Source: Bacillota bacterium (lineage in GTDB: Bacteria; Bacillota; Clostridia; Christensenellales; SZUA-584). From it: a DNA stretch of 64,000 bases. The stretch covers positions 1-64,000 of the forward strand of contig JAEYKW010000031.1 of assembly GCA_023408075.1 (NCBI GenBank), read 5' to 3'. Below are positions 57,154-64,000 of this stretch, one piece after another. The notes beneath the pieces were generated by a model. It searched no databases and had not been told where the DNA came from. It saw only the letters and a list, made by a program, of their open reading frames with translations. The translations under genes and the position numbers were made by a program. How positions within the stretch are numbered: position 1 is the first letter of the stretch; every line of letters starts with the position of its first letter.

Positions 57154-58770
57154 ATGTTCAAGGTCTTTCTTGTCGAGGATGAGATTGTGGTACGCGAAGG
57201 TATACGCAATAATATTCATTGGGAGCAGTACGGTTTTATGTATGCCGGGGATGCTTCGGATGGAGAACTTGCGCTGCCATTAATTCGCCAAATTCAGCCC
57301 GATCTTATTGTCACGGATATCAAAATGCCATTTATGGACGGACTTGAGCTCATTAAACTGGTCCGTGAGGAGCTGCCGAGAACTAAAATTATCATCATAA
57401 GCGGATACGACGATTTTTCCTATGCGCAGCAGGCCATACGTATGGGTGTTGAGCAATATCTGCTTAAACCGATTATTAAGGAAAAGATGGTGGAGGTTCT
57501 TATTGCGCTGCAGAAAAAGATGGAGACCGAGCAGCAGCAGCAGGAATACCTCGCGCGGTTCCAGCGGGAAGCTCAGGAGTACGAAACGTTTTCGCGCCGG
57601 AGATTTTTCGAGCAGATTGTCACAGGCGGTTTGAGCGTTTCGGAAATCTCCGAAACCGCAAAGACAATGGGTATTGATTTAAACGCACCGTGCTATAATA
57701 TTGTCCTTTTTTCTCTCAACAGCGCCGGATACGACGGAAGTGCGCCGGAGAGCTATACGGATGCGCTCGCGGCGGTGCAGGACAAAGTCACGCAATTTAT
57801 CGTCAGTCATCCGGAGCTTATATTATTCCGCTGGAATGTAACGACATATGCCATTTTGATAAAGGGCGGACAGGATAATATTGCGCAATTAACCGAGAAT
57901 TGCGCCAAGAGCATCCAAAACCGCTGCGCAATGGCCGGGCGCGATGTGGATTGGTACATCGCCTGCGGTACGCCTGTATCGCGGCTCAGTGCTGTGCCGG
58001 CCTGTTTTGCAGAGGCGAGCCGTATACTGTCTTATCGCTATCTGTGCCCAAAGGAGCATATCCTTTCGGAAGAGAGCATCCGGTTTTTCAGTAAAAAGGG
58101 CGAGGCGGAAGCAGAGACGGGCAAAAAGGAGATTGACCGTGAACGTATACGTAATTTTTTAAGCAGCGGAGAAGCAGAAGAAATAGACCGTTTTATGGAG
58201 CAGCTTTTGCAAAGCGTGGGAGAGGAAGCCCTTTTACTGCCGCTGTTTTGCCGGTATTTGGCCTTAACGGTTTATTTTGTAGCCATGGAGTATTTGGAGT
58301 CGATCGGCTGTCGCACAGAGAGCTTCTGGCCGCCTGAACTTCGGCCGAAGGATGACGTGTCAACACCGGAAGAAGCACGGCAATACGCGCGTCAGGTCAT
58401 GCGGCAGGCGATAGAGCTGCGCGACAGCGAAAGCAAGAGGCAACAGCGCGACTTGCTCACGCAGGCCATCGGCTTTATTGATAAGCACTATCCGGATGAG
58501 TCGATTTCTCTCGACAGGGTGGCCAGAGAAGTGAACATCAGTCCGAATTATTTTTCGGCCATGTTCAGCCAGGAAGTTGGGCAAACCTTTGTGGAATACT
58601 TAACCGGCAAGCGGATCAGCGAGGCAAAACGTATGCTTCGTCATACGGACAAGCGTTCGAGCGAGATCGCGTTTGCCATCGGATATAAGGACCCGCATTA
58701 TTTCAGCTTCGTATTTAAAAAGGTATCGGGCTGTACACCCAGTGAATATCGCAGAGGAGGCAGGCAGTGA
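57154..58770 (+). CDS. YesN-type response regulator (receiver + AraC HTH)
   Basis: A 538-residue regulator. Receiver domain at residues 1-120: acidic pair Glu8-Asp9 (LVEDE), phosphoacceptor Asp55 in LIVTDIKMPFMDG, and Lys in YLLKPIIK. A long middle region (about 135-420) is typical of YesN. The AraC-type DNA-binding domain is at the end: AIGFIDKHYPDESISLDRVAREVNISPNYFS and EAKRMLRHTDKRSSEIAFAIGYKDPHYF. AAGGAAG lies before the ATG. Its stop overlaps the kinase start by 4 bp. It probably activates the sugar transporter genes downstream. Confidence 0.95.
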   Translation: MFKVFLVEDEIVVREGIRNNIHWEQYGFMYAGDASDGELALPLIRQIQPDLIVTDIKMPFMDGLELIKLVREELPRTKIIIISGYDDFSYAQQAIRMGVEQYLLKPIIKEKMVEVLIALQKKMETEQQQQEYLARFQREAQEYETFSRRRFFEQIVTGGLSVSEISETAKTMGIDLNAPCYNIVLFSLNSAGYDGSAPESYTDALAAVQDKVTQFIVSHPELILFRWNVTTYAILIKGGQDNIAQLTENCAKSIQNRCAMAGRDVDWYIACGTPVSRLSAVPACFAEASRILSYRYLCPKEHILSEESIRFFSKKGEAEAETGKKEIDRERIRNFLSSGEAEEIDRFMEQLLQSVGEEALLLPLFCRYLALTVYFVAMEYLESIGCRTESFWPPELRPKDDVSTPEEARQYARQVMRQAIELRDSESKRQQRDLLTQAIGFIDKHYPDESISLDRVAREVNISPNYFSAMFSQEVGQTFVEYLTGKRISEAKRMLRHTDKRSSEIAFAIGYKDPHYFSFVFKKVSGCTPSEYRRGGRQ

Positions 58771-60215
58771 AGCTTAATTTCAGGAGGGAAGCGAAAAACG
58801 GCAAAATCACCATGCAGAGCAGACTCTGGAAAATGATACTTGTGCTTGCCCTGCCGCTGATGATTGTGATATTTGCGATTGCGTCCATCGCTGTCGGGTA
58901 TGCGCTGCAGTATAACGCGATTCTGAACAACGTCACGACTGCTGCGGATTTCAACCAGGATTTTACGAACGATATCAAAAACAAGATGTACCATTACGTG
59001 ATCGACAGCCAATATTCGCAAGGCTTGCCGATCGAAGAAGTCAAGTCCGCAGAGGCGATTGCGCGAAAGCTGATCGCAACAACGACGGAAAAGGACAGCC
59101 TGAGTCCCATCAATAGCGTGCTGCGCCTGTGCCACAATCTGGAAGAGAAAACCCAGCTGATTGCGGAGACTGAAGGCTACGACGCCAAAATGGCCCTGTT
59201 GAATAACGATTTCAATATGATGGCGGATATGATTCAGGAATATATGTACTCCTACGTCTATTCTGAGGCGGTGCATCTGGATGCGCTGCAATCTGCCATG
59301 ATAACGAACATGATCGTTGTGATGGGCGTTATCTTTGTTTTGGCGCTGGTGCTGCTGTATTTCCTTCTGACTTATTCGAGAAGGCTCAGCAAAAGGACTG
59401 TTGACCCGGTGGACAAGCTCTGTGAGCGGCTCGAAGCGATCGGCAAGGGCAGCCTGCTCGTCTGCGAGCCGATTCAAGCCGACGTGGAGGAGGTGCAGCT
59501 TCTTTCGGACGGAATAGAGAGCATGGTCGGGCGGTTAAAGCAGCTGATGGAAAAGAATGCCGAGCAGGAAAAGCAGCGTCGGCGGGCCGAATTGGCGCTG
59601 CTGCAAGCGCAGATGAACCCGCATTTTCTCTACAACACCATGGACACCATCATCTGGCTGATCGAGTCCGGGGAAATCAGTGAAGCGGTCATGATGGTCA
59701 ACAGCCTGTCGAACTATTTCCGTTTTTCATTGAGCCGCGGACAGAATGTGATTACGCTTGCGGAAGAAGAGCAGCACATTCGAAGCTACCTCGAAATCCA
59801 GCAGATACGCTATAGAGACCTGATGCACTACGAGATCGATATTCCGGATGAGCTTAAAAAATATATTCTCCCGAAACTCACACTGCAGCCAATGGTGGAA
59901 AACGCGCTGTATCACGGCATAAAAATAAGCCGCCGCAAAGGCTTTATCCGCATAACCGGCAGAGCTCAGGACGATCACCTGATACTGGAGGTGGCGGATG
60001 ACGGTTCGGGCATGACAAAAGAACGCCTTGGTACGGTACGGGCATCGCTGGCATACGACAGAAGCGAAGGCTTTGGGCTCAGGACAGTGCACCAAAGGAT
60101 TCAAATATTATTCGGCGGGGAATACGGCCTGAGGATGGAAAGCGCGCCGGATGCCGGTACAAGGGTCATCGTGACGATACCCATGCAAACGATCGATAAG
60201 GAGATGGAAGCATGA
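58767..60215 (+). CDS. LytS/YesM-type sensor histidine kinase
   Basis: A 482-residue kinase. Transmembrane helices at about 21-47 and 178-202 enclose a 130-residue extracytoplasmic helical domain. HAMP-like linker, then the His_kinase domain with the phosphoacceptor in LLQAQMNPHFLYNTMDTI. The HATPase has LQPMVENALYHGI (N box) and LEVADDGSGM (G1) and GFGLRTVHQRIQILFG. It overlaps both neighbours by 4 bp. The adjacent binding-protein gene suggests that its external domain contacts a sugar-loaded lipoprotein. Confidence 0.95.
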   Translation: MKLNFRREAKNGKITMQSRLWKMILVLALPLMIVIFAIASIAVGYALQYNAILNNVTTAADFNQDFTNDIKNKMYHYVIDSQYSQGLPIEEVKSAEAIARKLIATTTEKDSLSPINSVLRLCHNLEEKTQLIAETEGYDAKMALLNNDFNMMADMIQEYMYSYVYSEAVHLDALQSAMITNMIVVMGVIFVLALVLLYFLLTYSRRLSKRTVDPVDKLCERLEAIGKGSLLVCEPIQADVEEVQLLSDGIESMVGRLKQLMEKNAEQEKQRRRAELALLQAQMNPHFLYNTMDTIIWLIESGEISEAVMMVNSLSNYFRFSLSRGQNVITLAEEEQHIRSYLEIQQIRYRDLMHYEIDIPDELKKYILPKLTLQPMVENALYHGIKISRRKGFIRITGRAQDDHLILEVADDGSGMTKERLGTVRASLAYDRSEGFGLRTVHQRIQILFGGEYGLRMESAPDAGTRVIVTIPMQTIDKEMEA

Positions 60216-61213
60216 AAAAGACAGTACTCGCTATTGTCGTGAGTCTTGTGATTCTGCTCAGCGGTTGTATCAATGAAGCGCCCGCGGCGGACATATCCGA
60301 AGACCACGCAGACAATATGATCGTGGTTGGGTTTTCGCAGGTCGGTGCGGAATCGGAGTGGCGCGTGGCCAACACAGAGAGCATAAAGGCAACACTGAGT
60401 GAAGAGAATGGCTATGAACTGATATTTGACGATGCCCGAAATATGCAGGAAAATCAGATCCGGGCGATTCGCACATTTATCCAGCAGGACGTGGACTATA
60501 TCGTCGTTTCTCCCAGAACGGAAACAGGCTGGAACTCGATACTGCTGGAAGCGAAGGAAGCTGGTATACCGGTCATCGTGATCGACCGCGATATTGAAAC
60601 GGAGGACAGAGGCCTGTATACGGCGTATGTCGGGTCCAACTTCCGCAAGGAAGGAGAAAAAGCTGTTCGCTGGCTGGAAGAACTGCTGGATATACAGGGG
60701 AGAAGTGAAGACCCCATTCGAATAGTTCACATTATGGGAACGATCGGATCGTCTGCGCAGATTGGCCGGACCGGGGCGCTCGATCAGGCGGTGGAGCTTA
60801 ATCCCAATTGGGAAATAGTCGCATGGGAAGACGGCGATTTTACAAGAGCCAAGGCTTCTGAAGTCATGGATAGTATTTTGGAGCAAACCCAGGATATTGA
60901 CGTTGTTTACTGTGAGAACGACGGCGAGGCGCTGGGCGCGATTGATGCGATGAAGAAGGCGCACATAGAATGTAATGCGGATGACGGTGTCATTGTTATT
61001 TCGTTTGACGCAACACGGCTCGGGCTTACGTACTGTCTGGAAGGGAAGATCGGGCTCAATGTGGAGTGCAACCCGCTGCAGGGCCCCTATGTGGATGAGA
61101 TCATCAAGCGGCTGGAGAACGGGGAACCGATAGAACGGAAAAAATATATTGATGAAGCCCAGTTCGACTGTTTCTCCATCACGCAGCAGATGATTGATGC
61201 CAGAGACTACTGA
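60212..61213 (+). CDS. YtfQ-like sugar-binding lipoprotein, probable sensor subunit
   Basis: A 333-residue periplasmic-binding-protein-like lipoprotein. The signal peptide ends in LLSGC (Cys19). The body is very close in pattern to galactofuranose-binding YtfQ: VGFSQVGAESEWRVANTESIK, DDARNMQENQIRAIRTFIQQ, DYIVVSPRTETGWNSIL, AYVGSNFRKEGEKA, GTIGSSAQIGRTGALDQA and NVECNPLQGPYVDEI. It overlaps the kinase gene by 4 bp, is followed by a terminator, and is not next to a permease. This argues for a signalling rather than transport role, as with XylFII. Confidence 0.88.
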   Translation: MKKTVLAIVVSLVILLSGCINEAPAADISEDHADNMIVVGFSQVGAESEWRVANTESIKATLSEENGYELIFDDARNMQENQIRAIRTFIQQDVDYIVVSPRTETGWNSILLEAKEAGIPVIVIDRDIETEDRGLYTAYVGSNFRKEGEKAVRWLEELLDIQGRSEDPIRIVHIMGTIGSSAQIGRTGALDQAVELNPNWEIVAWEDGDFTRAKASEVMDSILEQTQDIDVVYCENDGEALGAIDAMKKAHIECNADDGVIVISFDATRLGLTYCLEGKIGLNVECNPLQGPYVDEIIKRLENGEPIERKKYIDEAQFDCFSITQQMIDARDY

Positions 61214-61280
61214 ACAAGCCGATCGTACCGTCGGGCGGACATCAGTGCCTTTCAAGCTGACAAACCCCATGTTGATGACG

Positions 61281-61305
61281 GGCTCTGCACAGGCAGAGCC
61301 TTTTT
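61281..61305 (+). terminator. Terminator of the two-component operon
   Basis: GGCTCTGC (61281-61288) and GCAGAGCC (61293-61300) form a perfect 8-bp stem with an ACAG loop and five T residues. Confidence 0.9.
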
Positions 61306-61760
61306 CTATGGGCTTTTAAGCTTGGAGCCGCCTAACAAAGCGGCAGAGACACCTCGCAGATTTCGCGGCGCAAAGGGATAGAACTGAACCGTTTTACTAT
61401 AAAGCAGACTATAAATATACCGTGCCGTACAAAGCGTGATTGTTGCTGCGCAGCAATTCCGGGCGCAGGCAATCGTGATGCACTCCATTTTTATGACATG
61501 ATTATGACATGATTATCTATTATATCATTCAATTCGAATCGTACAGCGGCGGTCGTTTTTTTATGGTAAGAGTCAGAAAAATTACGCGGGCATCGTTTTT
61601 GTGACGGTATAAAAATTTCGAATGTTTAGCTATCTAATGAAGATGGTTTGTATTCTTCCGCGCTTCATCCAAAGATATTGTTTTTCATTTTCTCAAATGT
61701 TATAAGCAAAGTGAAAACGGCGTGTAACCTCACGCCGAAACATGGAAAGGAAATGGAAGT
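61306..61760 (+). promoter_or_regulatory. Control region of the sugar transporter operon
   Basis: A 455-base gene-free stretch. TTGCTGCGCAGCAA (61443-61456) is a perfect 14-base palindrome. TTATGACATGA occurs twice in tandem (61491-61501, 61502-61512) just before TATTAT (61518-61523). A direct repeat abutting a -10 without a good -35 is what an AraC-type activator such as YesN would use. That leaves a leader of about 230 bases in which I see nothing definite. Confidence 0.5.
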
Positions 61761-62801
61761 ATGAAAAAACTCATTGCTGTTCTTTTGGTTGTTGTACTGG
61801 CGATTGGGATGATCGCATGTACTGCGCAAACACCCGCTCCGAGCGAATCGGCATCTGCCGAGGTATCGGAATCCACCGCTCCGTCGGAATCGGCTGAGTC
61901 GTCTGCCCCTGCAGCGGCCGAGCTAATTAAGGTTGGCATCATCAACAATCCGCCTGCTGAATCCGGATATCGCGCGGCGAATGTGGCAGACTTCGAAAAA
62001 GTCTTCACGGAAGCAAACGGATACGCGGTTTCGACCTTCTACAGCCTGAAGAATGACGAGCAGTTGAATGCAGCTGCGCAGTTCATCACTGACGGTGTAG
62101 ATTACCTTCTCATCTCGGCTGCGGCGACAGATGGCTGGGATACGGTTCTGACCAATGCGCAGGAAGCCGGCATCAAAGTGTTCCTTTTCGACCGTATGAT
62201 GAACGTCGACGAGGGACTGTATGAATCTGCTGTTGTCTCCGACATGGCACAGGAAGGCACAACGGCTGTGGAATGGCTGAAAGCTCAGAAGCTTGATGAG
62301 TACAATGTGATCCACATTCAGGGCGCAATGGGCAGCGATGCTCAGATCGGCCGTACAGCGGCGCTGGATGCTGAATTTGCAGCCGGCACCATGACAAAGG
62401 TTGTACAGCAGACTGCAACTTGGGATGAAGCGACGGCAAAGCAGATCGTTGAGTCCGTCATCAATTCCGGTGACAAGTTCAACGTGATCTATGCTGAAAA
62501 TGACGGCATGGCGAAGGGCGCTGTTGCGGCTCTGGATGCTGCTGGTATCACCCACGGCGTTGGCAAAGACGTCATCGTGATGGGCTTCGACTGCAACAAG
62601 TGGGCACTCAGAGAGCTGCTTGCTGGCAACTGGAACTATGACGGTCAGTGCAGCCCCTTCCAGGCTGCTGTCATCGAAGAGATGATTCAGAAAGTGGAAG
62701 CCGGTGAGACGGTCGAAAAGAAAGTTATTTCTGAAGAACGCGGTTTTGATGCGACGACGATCACACAGGACGACATCGATACATACGGTCTCGGAGAATA
62801 A
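61761..62801 (+). CDS. Sugar ABC transporter substrate-binding lipoprotein
   Basis: A 346-residue lipoprotein with lipobox IGMIACTAQ (Cys20) and a Ser/Glu-rich linker (about 25-50). Binding domain of the ribose/galactofuranose type: ESGYRAANVADFEKVFTEANG, DYLLISAAATDGWDTVL, FLFDRMMNVDEGLYES, IQGAMGSDAQIGRTAALDA and YAENDGMAKGAVAALDAAG. It is related to, but distinct from, the binding protein at 60212. GGAAAGGAAATGG precedes the ATG. With the ATPase downstream it forms the uptake system. Confidence 0.92.
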   Translation: MKKLIAVLLVVVLAIGMIACTAQTPAPSESASAEVSESTAPSESAESSAPAAAELIKVGIINNPPAESGYRAANVADFEKVFTEANGYAVSTFYSLKNDEQLNAAAQFITDGVDYLLISAAATDGWDTVLTNAQEAGIKVFLFDRMMNVDEGLYESAVVSDMAQEGTTAVEWLKAQKLDEYNVIHIQGAMGSDAQIGRTAALDAEFAAGTMTKVVQQTATWDEATAKQIVESVINSGDKFNVIYAENDGMAKGAVAALDAAGITHGVGKDVIVMGFDCNKWALRELLAGNWNYDGQCSPFQAAVIEEMIQKVEAGETVEKKVISEERGFDATTITQDDIDTYGLGE

Positions 62802-62843
62802 CCTTCGCATCCCATAACAGGGACTTCAGACGAAGACTGTGCG

Positions 62844-62880
62844 GTGCAGAGTATGTGGATATCTCCCACATACTCGCACT
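62844..62880 (+). other. Intercistronic hairpin
   Basis: GAGTATGTGG (62849-62858) pairs perfectly with CCACATACTC (62866-62875), extended by GTGC/GCAC with one bulge. There is no T tract, so it is more likely a 3'-end stabiliser favouring the binding-protein message than a full terminator. Confidence 0.7.
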
Positions 62881-62921
62881 GCCATCTTTAAGAACTTCCA
62901 ACGCTTAAAGGATGGTTACCT

Positions 62922-64000
62922 ATGCAAAACGACATCGTTTTAACTATGCGGAAAATATACAAAGAATTCCCGGGTGTACGTGCACTGCAAAATGTGGATT
63001 TCACTCTTTGCAAAGGCGAGATTCACGCCCTGATGGGTGAGAATGGAGCCGGCAAGTCAACCTTGGTCAAAGTGCTGACAGGCGTGTACCCGAAAGATTC
63101 CGGGCAAATCCACATAGCGGGCATTGATAAGGAAATGAATATTAAATCGCCTCAAGAGGCCCAGAATTTAGGCATCAGCACGGTTTATCAGGAGATAACT
63201 CTTTGCCCTAACCTGACGGTTGCCGAAAATATGTTTATCGGACGGGGCGCTTACAGTTTCGTCAATTGGCGTTCAATGGTAAAGAAAACAACGGAAATAC
63301 TTAATAAGCTTAATATCCCGGCGAGAGCCACGCAGCAGCTTGCCACTTGTTCGCTGGCTGTACAGCAAATGGTCGCAATTGCCCGCTCCGTGGATATGGA
63401 CTGCAAAGTCCTTATCTTAGACGAGCCGACTTCCTCGCTGGATGAACATGAGGTTGAAAAACTTTTCTCTCTGATGCGCGAACTGAAGTCCCGCAGTGTC
63501 GGTATCATCTTCATCACGCACTTTCTTGAACAAGTGTACGAAGTGTGCGACAAGATAACCGTATTGCGGAACGGTGAGCTTGTGGGAGAGTATGAGATAA
63601 AAGATTTGCCGCGCGTACAGCTCATTTCAAAGATGATGGGAAAAGAGCTGGATGATATATCGGCGTTGGAAAATCGCAAAGAATTAAATGTTCTGGCGGA
63701 CGCTGCGCCCGTCTTCGAAGCAGCTGGGTTATCCAGCGCGGAGGGAACAAAGGCGTTCGATTTTAAAATACACAAGGGAGAAGTCAACGGATTTACAGGT
63801 CTTCTTGGTTCCGGCCGCAGCGAGAGCGTACGTGCGATATTCGGCGCGGACAGAATTACCAGCGGCAAGGTGAAGGTGGACGGAAAAAATGTCAAAATAG
63901 CCAAACCCAAGGATGCCATGAAGCATGGTATCGGTTATCTGCCCGAGGACAGAAAACGAGACGGTATCATTGAAGATTTGTCCGTACGTGAAAATATTAT
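62922..64000 (+). CDS. Sugar ABC transporter ATP-binding protein (partial)
   Basis: Open to the right edge; about 359 residues visible of roughly 500 expected. AAAGGATGG precedes the ATG at 62922. The first ABC domain has Walker A GENGAGKST, Q-loop VYQEITLCPNLTVAEN, a signature region with LATCSLAVQQMVAIARS in place of the usual LSVAQQQM-type sequence, and Walker B LILDEPTSSLDEHE. The second domain begins with GFTGLLGSGRSESVRAIFGA and GYLPEDRKRDG. This is the duplicated MglA/RbsA/YtfR type. The permease presumably follows beyond the window. Confidence 0.93.
   Translation, partial: MQNDIVLTMRKIYKEFPGVRALQNVDFTLCKGEIHALMGENGAGKSTLVKVLTGVYPKDSGQIHIAGIDKEMNIKSPQEAQNLGISTVYQEITLCPNLTVAENMFIGRGAYSFVNWRSMVKKTTEILNKLNIPARATQQLATCSLAVQQMVAIARSVDMDCKVLILDEPTSSLDEHEVEKLFSLMRELKSRSVGIIFITHFLEQVYEVCDKITVLRNGELVGEYEIKDLPRVQLISKMMGKELDDISALENRKELNVLADAAPVFEAAGLSSAEGTKAFDFKIHKGEVNGFTGLLGSGRSESVRAIFGADRITSGKVKVDGKNVKIAKPKDAMKHGIGYLPEDRKRDGIIEDLSVRENI

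Noticed and set aside
60101..61270. A 389-codon minus-strand frame opposite the binding-protein gene
   Set aside because: Antisense shadow of a clear lipoprotein gene; no domain or start signal. The same holds for long minus-strand frames at 6172-7077 (opposite truA) and 15507-16331 (opposite serS).
61214..61490. Small RNA gene between the two sugar-binding protein genes
   Set aside because: Apart from the terminator and one palindrome there is no promoter-terminator pair that would mark an independent RNA.

Overview
The window reads as a chromosomal segment of a spore-forming member of the Bacillota (class Clostridia). This rests on the rpsD-rpoA-rplQ-ecfA1-ecfA2-ecfT-truA gene order, Gram-positive lipoproteins with no outer-membrane genes, SpoIID and SpoIIQ-type sporulation genes, YozE, and YesM/YesN two-component proteins. 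Base composition is moderate, with a visibly AT-richer segment inside the phage-like region. The species cannot be named from the sequence.

Layout. 1-7 kb: end of the ribosomal protein operon, the ECF vitamin transporter energising module, a lipid-flippase-like membrane protein on the minus strand, and truA. 7-13 kb: a YdcF-type membrane protein and a BMP-family nucleoside ABC importer. 13-21 kb: argS, serS, proline/threonine-rich envelope proteins, and a minus-strand murA-spoIID-spoIIQ block with a sigma-E-like promoter in front of spoIID. 21-24 kb: a PadR regulator controlling a membrane protein made of ten copies of one two-helix unit. 24-26.6 kb: small housekeeping and hypothetical genes. 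26.6-40.7 kb: a metal-homeostasis region with two FeoB, three FeoA, two DtxR-family regulators, a flavodoxin, DUF3793, a ZIP transporter, a DUF318 permease pair and several enzymes. Recurrent GTTAG-N6-CTAAC palindromes lie at or near promoters in this region.

41.0-57.0 kb: a phage-derived cassette with an SOS-type cleavable repressor, a Mor-like regulator, a NusG paralogue, a complete siphovirus-type tail module, lysis genes and two fibre genes. No terminase, portal, capsid, integrase or replication gene is visible. It looks like an F-type tailocin (phage-tail-like bacteriocin) or a head-less prophage. The tail chaperone has a textbook -1 frameshift site. Three intrinsic terminators lie inside the structural operon downstream of the NusG paralogue, which suggests processive antitermination. 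A small protein with a type I dockerin domain sits between the fibre genes, an unexpected partner for a phage tail.

57.1-64.0 kb: a YesN response regulator, a LytS/YesM kinase and a YtfQ-like sugar-binding lipoprotein, overlapped into one operon. A second YtfQ-like binding protein and a sugar ABC ATPase, cut by the window end, follow. The architecture resembles XylFII-LytS-YesN sugar-sensing systems, in which a dedicated binding protein feeds the kinase that controls the neighbouring importer.
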